In this document: one piece after another, positions 1 through 9,980 of the stretch
Position numbering within the stretch: the first letter of the stretch is position 1
How the letters are laid out: the number at the start of each line of letters is the position of its first letter
From: Caprella mutica
Lineage: Eukaryota > Arthropoda > Malacostraca > Amphipoda > Caprellidae
Assembly (NCBI GenBank): GCA_947561585.1
Contig: CANNZV010000520.1
Span: 186,001 to 250,000 of the forward strand
Length of the DNA: 64,000 nucleotides
Reading direction: 5' to 3'
Program-made: the position numbers and the translations under genes
Notes under the pieces: model-generated
Databases searched by the model: none
What the model was told of the DNA's origin: nothing
The model's input: only the letters and a program-made list of their open reading frames with translations

Positions 1-763
1 CATTGTAAGATGCTCCTTAGAGAGCAGACCTAGCGTCACATTAGTACTGTTTGTGGTGGGGGTGTAATGTGATCCTCTCCATTTATGTATAGAAAGTCAT
101 CATAAGCAATAATTATTGCTCTTTAATATTTTCCCTCAAAAGTTATTTTGGAGCATTTGCATAAAGTGCGTTAAAAATGGGCATTGGTTGTTAAATTTGG
201 AGCATATAAAGTCGAAGAATATTGGCAGCAATAGTAATAGTGGTGAATATACATGTAAATAAATAGGTGAACCACCAACTTACTCTTCTTCAATGCTTAC
301 AACTCAATAGCATGGATTTCACGTAATAGTCCGTTTAATCATTTTGATTTTTCAGATAAGAGCATAAATCAGCCTGTCGAGGAAATCCTCTCGTATCGGT
401 AAAATTCTCCGATTGGGCAGCATTGCATCGGTTTCGATAGCAGCCCATATTTCGATATCGAAACAGTCAGCCAAACTTCCTGAAACTGAAGTGATGGATA
501 CCGTAATTGTCTTGAATCTTAATCCTTACATTGTAAAGCAAATCAAAAGAGTTAGAATTAATTTCTGTGACTGAAATGTTAAATAGGATATTAGAAGTGT
601 AAAAGAACTCGTATTCTCTCTCAATCTATATCCATTAAGTAATTAGTTCTGCAATAGCATCAGGTTATTAGAGTGGTGCGCCAGTCAATCTATATATTCC
701 GTATAAAATTAATTACAGTACATTTGGCCGATGAATGACACTGACTGAGAGAGTTTGAATGGC
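1..763. other. Unique AT-rich sequence, no gene seen
   Basis: No open reading frame of note and no recognisable repeat or RNA gene. It leads directly into the first tandem array. Confidence 0.6.
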
Positions 764-1610
764 TTATCAGTCTAGAGCACTCATATCAGTCTAGAGCACT
801 CTTATCAGTCTAGAGCATTCTTATCAGTCTAGAGCACTCTTATCAGTCTAGAGCACTCTTATCAGTCTAGAGCATTCTTATCAGTCTAGAGCACTCTTAT
901 CAGTCTAGAGCATTCTTATCAGTCTAGAGCACTCTTATCAGTCTAGAGCATTCTTATCAGTCTAGAGCATTCTTATCAGTCTAGAGCATTCTTATCAGTC
1001 TAGAGCACTCTTATCAATCTAGAGCACTCGTATCAGTCTAGAGCACTCGTATCAGTCTAGAGCACTCGTATCAGTCTAGAGCACTCGTATCAGTCTAGAG
1101 CACTCGTATCAGTCTAGAGCACTCGTATCAGTCTAGAGCACTCGTATCAGTCTAGAGCACTCGTATCAGTCTAGAGCACTCGTATCAGTCTAGAGCACTC
1201 GTATCAGTCTAGAGCACTCGTATCAGTCTAGAGCACTCGTATCAGTCTAGAGCACTCGTATCAGTCTAGAGCACTCGTATCAGTCTAGAGCACTCGTATC
1301 AGTCTAGAGCACTCGTATCAGTCTAGAGCACTCGTATCAGTCTAGAGCACTCGTATCAGTCTAGAGCACTCGTATCAGTCTAGAGCACTCGTATCAGTCT
1401 AGAGCACTCGTATCAGTCTAGAGCACTCGTATCAGTCTAGAGCACTCGTATCAGTCTAGAGCACTCGTATCAGTCTAGAGCACTCGTATCAGTCTAGAGC
1501 ACTCGTATCAGTCTAGAGCACTCGTATCAGTCTAGAGCACTCGTATCAGTCTAGAGCACTCGTATCAGTCTAGAGCACTCGTATCAGTCTAGAGCACTCG
1601 TATCAGTCTA
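764..1610. repeat. 19-bp tandem array
   Basis: About 44 copies of TATCAGTCTAGAGCACTCG. The unit contains a TCTAGA palindrome. Roughly the first 13 copies, to about 1020, end in CTCT or ATTCT variants. After one copy with CAATCTAGA the remaining roughly 31 copies are practically identical and end in CTCG. That pattern suggests an old diverged edge and a recently amplified block. The array abuts the next array with no unique spacer. Confidence 0.97.
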
Positions 1611-1611
1611 A

Positions 1612-1910
1612 TGGGAGAGTAAGTTTCATCACTAGTGGTGAGACATGGAGAGTAAGTTTCATCACTAGTGGTGAGACATGGGAAGTAAGTTTCATCACTA
1701 GTGGTGAGACATGGAGAGTAAGTTTCATCACTAGTGGTGAGACATGGAGAGTAAGTTTCATCACTAGTGGTGAGACATGGAGAGTAAGTTTCATCACTAG
1801 TGGTGAGACATGGAGAGTAAGTTTCATCACTAGTGGTGAGACATGGAGAGTAAGTTTCATCACTAGTGGTGAGACATGGAGAGTAAGTTTCATCACTAGT
1901 GGTGAGACAA
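1612..1910. repeat. 33-bp tandem array
   Basis: Nine copies of a 33-bp unit with core TTTCATCACTAGTGGTGAGA. The core includes the palindrome TCACTAGTGGTGA with one looped base. Because 33 is a multiple of three, the minus strand reads through as an 11-residue repeat (LTTSDETYSPC) in a 124-codon frame. I regard this as a by-product of the array. Each unit also contains GAGAGTAAGT, which resembles a 5' splice site. Confidence 0.97.
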
Positions 1911-2318
1911 GAAAAGCAATCACTCAGTGTTTTTGAAAGCCATAGTAGCTGTTCTAATATCAATTTGTCCTCCTCATCTCAAAGTGTTGAGGAGGATTGG
2001 AACTCGGGCCAATTTTCAATTTTTTGCTTCGGTTACAAGAGGTAATATTCTTTTATATAATGAATATCTTCTCTCTAGATTACTCATTTTAGTAATTCAA
2101 ATTATTTCTCATAACCGAATAAATTAACTTTAATGAAATTGAGCTTTCTCACGCACAGCATTTTAGTACACAAAATATAAAGTGGTTAAAAACGTATCGA
2201 TTTTTTGTTATAAAATTATGAATAAACTTTAAATGTTCATCTTAAAAAGTTCAAAAGATATTTTTCAATTTTATTATTCTTTTTTTAAATCATTTTATTA
2301 TTCATTTTTTGGAGCAAT
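1911..2318. other. AT-rich spacer, no gene seen
   Basis: Unique AT-rich sequence ending in a T-rich, ATTATTC-rich stretch just before the next array. A 66-codon plus-strand frame here shows no recognisable domain. Confidence 0.5.
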
Positions 2319-2895
2319 TAAAGATAACGAACCAGAAATGAACCAAGTAAAGATAACGAACCAGAAATGAATTAGGTAAAGATAACGAACCAGAAATGAG
2401 CCAAGTAAAGATAACGAACCAGAAATGAACCAAGTAAAGATAACGAACCAGAAATGAACCAAGTAAAGATAACGAACCAGAAATGAACCAAGTAATGATA
2501 ACGAACCAGAAATGATCCAAGTAAAGATAACGAACCAGAAATGAACCAAGTAAAGATAAAGAACCAGAAATATATTAAGTAAAGATAACGAACCAGAAAT
2601 GAACCAAGTAAAGATAACGAACCAGAAATGAACCAAGTAAAGATAAAGAACCAGAAATAGATTAAGTAAAGATAACGAACCAGAAATGAACCAAGTAAAG
2701 ATAACGAACCAGAAATAGAATAGGTAAAGATAACGAACCAGAAATAGATTAAGTAAAGATAACGAACCAGAAATGAACCAAGTAAAGATAACGGACCAGA
2801 AATGAACCAAGTAAAGATAAAGAACCAGAAATAGATTAAGTAAAGATAACGGACCAGAAATGAAGCTAGTAAAAATTACAGACCAAAATTCAACC
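2319..2895. repeat. 29-bp tandem array
   Basis: About 19 to 20 copies of a 29-bp unit with core AACGAACCAGAAATGAACC followed by AAGTAAAGAT. Copies differ mainly in the GAACC block (GAACC, GATTA, TAGATT), and the last copy is degraded. The minus strand is open for 199 codons because the unit lacks minus-strand stops, but the product is a low-complexity hydrophobic repeat and is not credible as a gene. Confidence 0.96.
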
Positions 2896-3136
2896 AATAT
2901 TTAAGAAAACGGTTATTTCTAATTTTTCCCATTTTTTTTATTCATTTGTTCAATTTTTTATTTGTTCATTTTTTCATTTGATCATTTTTCTCAATTATTA
3001 TTATTTTTTTTTTATTCTTTTACCCTTTGTCCATTCGTCTATTCATTCTATTCATAGTTTTAACTCTTTTTACTCTTTCCCTCCAATTTTTGCCTTTTTT
3101 ACTAATTCTCTGAGGGTAAAAATCTCCTCCACATCG
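2896..3136. other. T-rich low-complexity spacer
   Basis: Long T runs broken by TTCATTTG and similar words. It looks like a degenerate simple repeat linking the 29-bp and 51-bp arrays. Confidence 0.6.
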
Positions 3137-3653
3137 CAGTCATTGACTCTCTCCTCCAACTCCTCTCTGCCAATACCTTCACGTCACAACTCATTGACTC
3201 TCTCTTCCAACTCCTCTCTGCCAATACCTTCACGTCACAACTCATTGACTCTCTCCTCCAACTCCTCTCTGCCAATACCTTCACGTCACAACTCATTGAC
3301 TCTCTCTTCCAACTCCTCTCTGCCAATACCTTCACGTCACAACTCATTGACTCTCTCTTCCAACTCCTGTCTGCCAATACCTTCACGTCACAACTCATTG
3401 ACTCTCTCTTCCAACTCCTGTCTGCCAATACCTTCACGTCACAACTCATTGACTCTCTCTTCCAACTCCTGTCTGCCAATACCTTCACGTCACAACTCAT
3501 TGACTCTCTCTTCCAACTCCTGTCTGCCAATACCTTCACGTCACAACTCATTGACTCTCTCTTCCAACTCCTCTCTGCCAATACCTTCACGTCACAACTC
3601 ATTGACTCTCTCTTCCAACTCCTCTCTGCCAATACCTTCACGTCACAACTCAT
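3137..3653. repeat. 51-bp tandem array
   Basis: About ten copies of a 51-bp unit with core CTGCCAATACCTTCACGTCA followed by CAACTCATTGACTCTCTC. Four consecutive internal copies have CTGTCT where the outer copies have CTCTCT, so one variant was amplified as a block. As 51 is a multiple of three, both strands stay open: 240 codons plus with a 17-residue repeat including LPIPSRHNSL, and 184 codons minus. Neither shows a domain, and both are read as array by-products. Confidence 0.96.
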
Positions 3654-4102
3654 CAAAGGGACTCTCTTTAATATTTAAGAGGATGAAATGTGCAAAGTGA
3701 ACACATTGAACATTCTCGGTCACTCTGAAGAAACTCAACAGAAGATACTTTATAAAGTATGAAAACATTGGCCAAACTGCCAGTCAATATTATGCAACAG
3801 TTATAAGATTGGGTAAAATACCAACTCATGCATTACACATTAAGTAAATTTTATAGCAGTCTTGAAGAAGGTAATGAAATCTACATGCTTTTTACAATAG
3901 AATATACAAGGTAAATAGAATAGTGTACAAAAATTAAAAGTAATGTAAATTTAAATTAATGTTAAATTAAAAATACAACATTATATCCACAATAATGAAA
4001 ATACTTAATGTAATTTCTAAGAAAGGTTAGAAATTAGGTTGAATTTTGTGGTTCAAAATTAATGAGCTACAAGTGTCAAATCTTCAATTTTTAATTTTGG
4101 TA
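3654..4102. other. AT-rich spacer, no gene seen
   Basis: Unique AT-rich sequence between the 51-bp array and the first transposon. No feature recognised. Confidence 0.5.
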
Positions 4103-4333
4103 TACAGGCAGGCCTCGCTTTAAGTGGTACTAATTTCGAGTCATGTTCGTAGACATAGAAAACGGTGACAATTTTTTGTGATAATTTCACGGTAACTAAA
4201 AAAAACATCAAAATTATAATCCAGATAAGGTTATTCAGAAGCAATTGGTTCAGAAATTCAACATGTACCATTTTATGGTTAGTTCCGTTTTATTGCAAGG
4301 TTCCATATTTTCGAACACCAGAAAATCTTTATA

Positions 4334-4410
4334 TAATAATCATTATTTAACTTTTATTTCAATTGGTATCCATGATACCAATCAGAATAGAAGTTAAATA
4401 ATAATTATAA
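4334..4410. repeat. Imperfect hairpin with GGTATC/GATACC centre
   Basis: Two arms of about 37 bp around CAT. The left arm contains CATTATTTAACTTTTATTTC and AATTGGTATC; the right contains GATACCAATC and GAAGTTAAATAATAATTAT. It lies inside the pogo-like element. The central GGTATCCATGATACC recurs in the hairpin at 45671-45710. Confidence 0.8.
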
Positions 4411-4613
4411 TATTTTCTTTTCTGACGTGTCCAAAATTGTAGAACCAACCAATAACTTGGAACTTAAAATACCCTACTACCAAAAATATAAGTATCTATT
4501 AATTACTCACCTATACTGAGTGAGAGTTAAGCTATGGATGGACTTTAAAACATTTAATAAATGCACGACTTTAAACTTTTTCATCACAGTCACAAACAAT
4601 GAAAGACTGTATA

Positions 4614-5603
4614 CAGGGTGCACAAAAAAAAGAAACCCATTTTTAAATTGATTCATCTTATAAACTATTAAAGCTAAGATTTTTGTAAAAACAAAGTTTT
4701 ATTCGTCTACTTTTTTTGCATCTATCTTAAAAATCTGTTAAAGTTACGACTGAAATTAAACAACCTGCAGCGAATTAAAAAAATAAGAATAAAAAGGGCT
4801 TGTGCGAGGACGAAAAACATAATGAAAACCTTCATAATAGGTATAATTAAATTCCATATGGTAGAAGAAAAAAATTAGACCATACTGTTTTTCACTCAAT
4901 TAACGGTTTCGTTACTGACTCTTTCATTCACGGAAATACATTTTCATCACCAATCACGATATTTTCTACAAAACGAGCAATTCTTTGGCAGAAACCATTT
5001 TGCAAAATTTAGGATTCTCAATAAGCTGTTCACGAACATTATTACTGTTTTCATGTGTTCGTTCTGTTCTCCTGAAACCTGATCGTTTTTTGGTTAAAGT
5101 GGTTTCTTCATTTTTGAACTTATTAACATTTGTCAATATGATTTCCGGAAATATTTCCGGAAATCAATGTCAAATGAGGTTGAACCTGTTTAAAGCTTCA
5201 GTGCTTAAATAACTTGTCACGACAACAGCTCTTTGTTCCTTTGAAAGGTGTATTTTGAGGGTTTCGAATAGGAGACAAAAATTAACAGCTAATTGATTTT
5301 ATTAAAGATTTCCATTTTATCTCAGATTCCAACTCTCAAATGATAATTAATTTTTTATTATCTCTTATTTACTACAAAATTAGTTGGATTTAATGTTTTT
5401 ACATCCATATAAAATGAATTATAACTATTTTGATTTTTTTCGTATATTTTACCCTCGCGCAAGCCCTTTTTATTACCATTTTTTAAATTTGCTGCAGGAT
5501 GTTTAATTTCTGTCTTAATTTTAACAAATTTTGAAGATATATAAAATAGTGTTTTTAGAACACTAATTTGAAAATGGGTTTCCTTTTTTATTGCGCCACC
5601 CTG
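4614..5603. mobile_element. Mariner-like element nested in the pogo-like element
   Basis: Termini CAGGGTGCACAAAAAAAAG (left) and CAGGGTGGCGCAATAAAAAA (right, reverse-complemented), then GAAACCCATTTT in both. TA flanks both ends (4612-4613 and 5604-5605). The element is 990 bp and its interior holds a broken minus-strand transposase, so it is defective. A longer relative lies at 47577-49579, sharing the terminal AAACCCATTTT and an internal AAAAAGGGCTTG. Confidence 0.88.
4861..5280 (-). pseudogene. Decayed Tc1/mariner-superfamily transposase, N-terminal part
   Basis: Reading the minus strand from about 5280 down gives LSKEQRAVVVTSYLSTEAL, then after stops NKFKNEETTLTKKRSGFRRT, then ERTHENSNNVREQLIENPKF. 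From family knowledge this matches the N-terminal DNA-binding region (DUF4817-type helix-turn-helix) and linker of arthropod Tc1/mariner-superfamily transposases, which usually read KFRETGSV and SGRPRT.RTPEN. A second segment, FVENIVIGDENVF, looks like the first catalytic D region, reached after a frame change and with the second helix-turn-helix missing. Several stops and at least one internal deletion make it non-functional. The plus-strand frame at 4985-5212 is its shadow. Confidence 0.75.
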
Positions 5604-5804
5604 TATTATTATTAATATGCTTATATTCGTAGTACTCTAATAAGTTTAACTCTAAGACAAATTTTCTTTCTGTAACTCATAGAAAATGAGATATATAATC
5701 AAGGAGTGACAATTATAAATTTCTTGTTACTTTCATTCGCTTTAGTTACCGTTTGGTAACTAAACTGAACCGTGATTTGGTAATTAAAGCGGGGGATGCC
5801 TGTA

Positions 5805-7205
5805 ATTCATTCAGCTGATAGAGTTGCAGGTGTATGTGCTCAAAGAATTCAATTTAGTTCTCCAATGTATTAAATTCTATCCTAGCAATAACTAACAAAC
5901 CGATATTCTTTATGGTGCAATATCTACCAAAGATATTATATATCACATATGTTTTCATTAGATATTTTGTACCGGGGGGGGGGGGGGGTCATAGCTTCTG
6001 TAATGGACATTGTGTGATGAGTGTGTGGTGATGTAGATGAGTGTGTGGTGAAATGTAATGTTTCATCATTTAGAATCTATCCATAATAATAGAAATCAAT
6101 TGGTCATGAAAATCTTCAATATTTCAGAATTGTCGACTTTTATTTCTATAAGGAAATTCGTACGGAGGAATTAATGTGACAAAGGAAGGTAGGAATTTGA
6201 TTTATAATATACTTAGAGACAAAATATGAACTGATTATGTAGTTAAAGGAATAGGTGAAGCTGACATGAGTGTAAGAAGAAATGCAATAATATTCCTATC
6301 TCAGCCCCTCCCCTATCAAGATACCATTGAAGTTCTCAGCAGATCTTACGAATATCTTGCGGTGATAAAAGAGACGAATCGAATAAACGCATGAATGGTA
6401 TTACGCAATCAACTCACAAAATAACTATAAAAACTCACAACTCATTAAATAATGAAAATAGAAGAAGAAGGTATTGTGCCAAAGTATTATTAGCAAATAA
6501 GATTTGAGGACTTCACTGTGTTTAGATGAGCATCTGAAACTAAGAAAGAGAAAATAAGGAACCATTCACCTGTGACTGCAGTGCGAATGTCTTACAAGAT
6601 GACTAACGAGTCTCTTTGAGATGCAGGACACGTATCTGGTCTTCCTTATTTCAATGAGTGTTCACAGTCAAAGAATAGTAATGGAATTGTGGTGAAAAAG
6701 GACCAGGTAGACAACACTTTTCTATTTCATTTTCAATTTAGTTAGTGCTACTAACTCTGGTAAATCTAAAGTAAAGGGAAAATCATAAAGCTCTCATGGA
6801 GAGACTAAACTATATTATAAAAATCTCCCTATATTTCTATTTATACGAGCAATTTTGATGCTATTAATAAATAATTTAGTTTTATTTCGTTTATGACGAA
6901 GAAAAGGCGACTTTTATCAAATTGTAAGGTACAAACATTTCACTATTGTAAAATATCTATATAATATCAATAGAAACTGGACTTATCCCAATGTTTGTAC
7001 AGTAACATTGTACATACAAAGGTTAAAATATTAGAAGTGATGTAGTAGCAGCAGAGTATGAGGATAGAATGCTAAACATTATTAATATAAAACCTTCCTT
7101 AATAACTAATCGGTTCAATTGGAAAAGCAATCTTAAGACTTCAAAAATTTCATTTATGATAAAAGTCTATATGTTATAATTAAATATGTAAAGAATTAAA
7201 TAAAT
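5805..7205. other. AT-rich spacer with a G15 run, no gene seen
   Basis: Unique sequence. It contains a 15-base G homopolymer (5974-5988) followed by a short TGTGTGGTGATG imperfect repeat near 6003-6052. Nothing else recognised. Confidence 0.55.
5974..5988 (+). repeat. G15 homopolymer
   Basis: Fifteen consecutive G residues, preceded by CC. Able in principle to form a G-quadruplex and likely to vary in length. Confidence 0.9.
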
Positions 7206-7763
7206 TATTTGCACACGGTAGAGCGCATACCTTCGCCGCCGCTTTGCCCTGTTATCTCCCAATTTTTTTAAACCTACTAACTGGATAATAACCAATCGTC
7301 CCACCAAGTTTCATGCAATATGATTCAATACTTTTTGAGTTATTGAGTTATAAATGACCTTGACCTTGGACCGGATCGCTTCCAAAATTCTACCAGATCA
7401 AATTTCAGACAATTTGGTTGAATACTTTTGGAGTTTTTGAGTTACAAATGGCCTTGACCTTGTTCTTTGACCTTTGACCCGATCACTTCCAAAATCTAAC
7501 AAAATGGTTCCTGTATATTGACCAATCATCCCACCAAGTTTCATGCAATATGGTTCTATACTTTTTGAGTTATAAAATATCATGACCTTGACCTTTGACC
7601 GAGTTGCTCCCAAAATTCTACCAGCAGGTCACTGGACATGGATCAATCGTTTGACCAAATTTCAGGCAATTTGGTTGAATACTTTTTCAGTTAAGCGAAT
7701 AACAAGATGACAAATAAATAAATTCCGATGAAAATATGACCTTCCCGCATTCTGCGAAGGTAA
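7206..7763. mobile_element. Dispersed repeat with CCTTGACCTTTGACC blocks, copy 1
   Basis: Begins TTTGCACACGGTAGAGCGCA followed by TACCTTCGCCGCCG, and ends CCCGCATTCTGCGAAGG followed by TAAC. Inside are about four related blocks of 115 to 150 bp, each with TTTGAGTTATTGAGTTATAA, then TGACCTTGACC-type runs, CTCCCAAAATTCTACCAG and GACCAATCGTCCCACC. The terminal ACCTTCGC and GCGAAGGT are inverted. Other copies lie at 13438-14001, 38196-38440 (truncated) and 54588-54914 (inverted). I do not recognise the family. It has no coding capacity, so it is either a MITE-like element or a composite satellite-derived unit. Confidence 0.8.
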
Positions 7764-9061
7764 CAATGTATTCAAAAGTATGACAATGTATTTTTTGAGA
7801 TTTCGTTCAGTATTGAAGAAACATAAAATTTGTTGTAATGCTTTATAGAGACGGTGAAGGCATCGTGATTACTAAAAGATATTCTACTAGAAAAGTGACT
7901 GCATCTTCTAATATGTTTATTGTTGAGAAGTTCAAATTAACCGGAACACTGGAAAGAGCCAGAGCAAATTTAACGAATTTTGAAAACATGCCATGAATTC
8001 ATTCCATATATAAACTCAAAATTGTTCTTGAACAAATATTTAGCAAGGACAGCCTTTGCTGAAGAGACGTTTGACAGATTTTGCATTTACAGGCCTTTTT
8101 TCAGCACTTAATGTTGTGTGATGAAAGACATTTCCATTGTTCACGGTGTAGTAAACACTCACAGTTGTCGTTACTGGTGCACTACTAACACTCACTGTAC
8201 AGCAGATAAGCGACTTCATTCACCTCGAACAACCACGTGGGCAACCATTTATTGGATGGGGAGATTCTCAGCTTAGCTAACTAGCATTGATAAAAATGTT
8301 AATGGAGCTAATTATCTCGATTTACTCCAGTCAGTCTTACCTTGTTATTTCAATATATAGGAATTCACTAAGAGTACTTATAGTTAGTTTATGATACTCA
8401 ACCCAGGGATATTCACTGAGTTGAAGAATGAAATCCGTCTAGCATTTAATTGCAGAAGTAACCTTGGAAATGCTGCGTTACACTTTGTTTTCATTCCAGA
8501 CTCTTCTAAATTCAGTCATGCAGAACAATCGCCACCAATACTGTAATTTAATAATAATTAAGTAATATATAAACCTAAATATAAAAATACAAAGTCCTGA
8601 GATGGTTTTAAAACCATCCAAATTCAAATTGAACCAAAACTAAATAATTGATGAAATTTTAAAGGAGCACTATACAGTGACTGGAACATCGACAATCAAC
8701 CTAAATAACAAACGCTGTGCTATCTCAGTGACTGACTAAGACTGTGAGTGCTGCACAGCGCAGATCAATCCTTCCAATTATTTATTTACAGACTTTTTGC
8801 CTGCGTATATATAGTGAATGGTAAAAATTTTTAGTGCAGATAATTATAATTATAATTATGTTTGTTTAACACCTTCAATTTGATTACTTGTATTAAAGTA
8901 ACTAGTCATAATTACGTTCATTTTTGCAAGTTACTCTCGATGATAAGAGTTTCATGTTCTTTGGAATTAATATCAATGTTTGAATGTTGATAACAGCCAT
9001 CAACTGCACAGAGAAAGTAAAGCGAATGTACCGGTTTGACCGAAGATCAAAGAGAGGAATA
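7764..9061. other. AT-rich spacer, no gene seen
   Basis: Unique AT-rich sequence with no long frame, no array and no recognisable RNA gene. Confidence 0.5.
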
Positions 9062-9092
9062 AATCGATAGCTGTGGTCAACAGCTATCGATT
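9062..9092. repeat. Perfect 13-bp hairpin before the 44-bp array
   Basis: AATCGATAGCTGT and its exact reverse complement ACAGCTATCGATT are separated by GGTCA. It lies 20 bp upstream of the first unit of the next array. Confidence 0.9.
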
Positions 9093-9112
9093 ATTAAGAA
9101 CATATCTGTATC

Positions 9113-9711
9113 TTTGATGCACTGTTGATGATATTCACAGTGCTACTGTCTGTCTGTTTGATGTACTGTTGATGGTATTCACAGTGCTACTGTCTGTCTG
9201 TTTGATGAACTGTTAATGGTATTCACAGTGTTACTCTCTGTCTGTTTGATGTACTGTTGATGGTATTCACAGTGTTACTCTCTGTCTGTTTGATGTACTG
9301 TTGATGGTATTCACAGTGTTACTCTCTGTCTGTTTGATGTACTGTTGATGGTATTCACAGTGCTACTGTCTGTCTGTTTGATGTACTGTTGATGGTATTC
9401 ACAGTGCTACTGTCTGTCTGTTTGATGTACTGTTGATGGTATTCACAGTGCTACTATCTGTCTGTTTGATGTACTGTTGATGGTATTCACAGTGCTACTG
9501 TCTGTCTGTTTGATGTACTGTTGATGGTATTCACAGTGCTACTGTCTGTCTGTTTGATGTACTGTTGATGGTATTCACAGTGCTACTGTCTGTCTGTTTG
9601 ATGTACTGTTGATGGTATTCACAGTGCTACTGTCTGTCTGTTTGATGCACTGTTGATGGTATTCAAATACAGTGCTACTGTCTGTCTGTTTGATGCACTG
9701 TTGATGGTATT
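9113..9711. repeat. 44-bp tandem array
   Basis: About 13.5 copies of a 44-bp unit with core ATGGTATTCACAGTGCTAC, preceded by TTTGATGTACTGTTG and followed by TGTCTGTCTG. Three internal copies share GTTACTCTC in place of GCTACTGTC. One of the last copies has a 4-base insertion (ATTCAAATACAG). Confidence 0.97.
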
Positions 9712-9980
9712 TAGTTCATCTGTTAGTTCTTCTTCCTATATTTCATTGGAGTCATGGCCCTATCAATTTAATGTTTCAAGAGTTGTAAAAGTTTAAAATA
9801 ATTGGCACTTGTGATGATAGTGGCAGTAAGTCTTCATTCCATTACTATTTACTCACTAAATTACTCTGGTGATAAGAAGGTCTATTAGTGGTGGAAGTTA
9901 GGCTATTAGCACCAATGTCTGCTAATCGATTGGATGAACTTCACTCTGTGGGCCGTTCTTGCTATTGACTTAGCGTGTAA
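9712..9980. other. Spacer between arrays
   Basis: Unique sequence of about 270 bp. No feature recognised. Confidence 0.5.

Larger units (their letters stand above)
4105..5802. mobile_element. pogo/Tigger-like element, host of a nested insertion
   Basis: The left end reads CAGGCAGGCCTCGCTTTAA and the right end, reverse-complemented, reads CAGGCATCCCCCGCTTTAA. TA stands outside each end (4103-4104 and 5803-5804), as expected for Tc1/mariner/pogo insertion. The CAGGCA-CCTCG-TTT terminus resembles Tigger-type termini. The element is 1698 bp, but about 990 bp belongs to a nested mariner-like insertion, so the original was about 700 bp and non-autonomous. No transposase of its own is visible. Family assignment rests on the termini only. 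Confidence 0.8.

Noticed and set aside
764..1610. Possible CRISPR array
   Set aside because: Units are contiguous with no unique spacers; this and all other arrays are plain tandem repeats in eukaryotic DNA.
2978..3700. 240-codon plus-strand frame starting with a hydrophobic stretch that resembles a signal peptide
   Set aside because: The hydrophobic start is the T-rich low-complexity tract and the rest is the 51-bp array.
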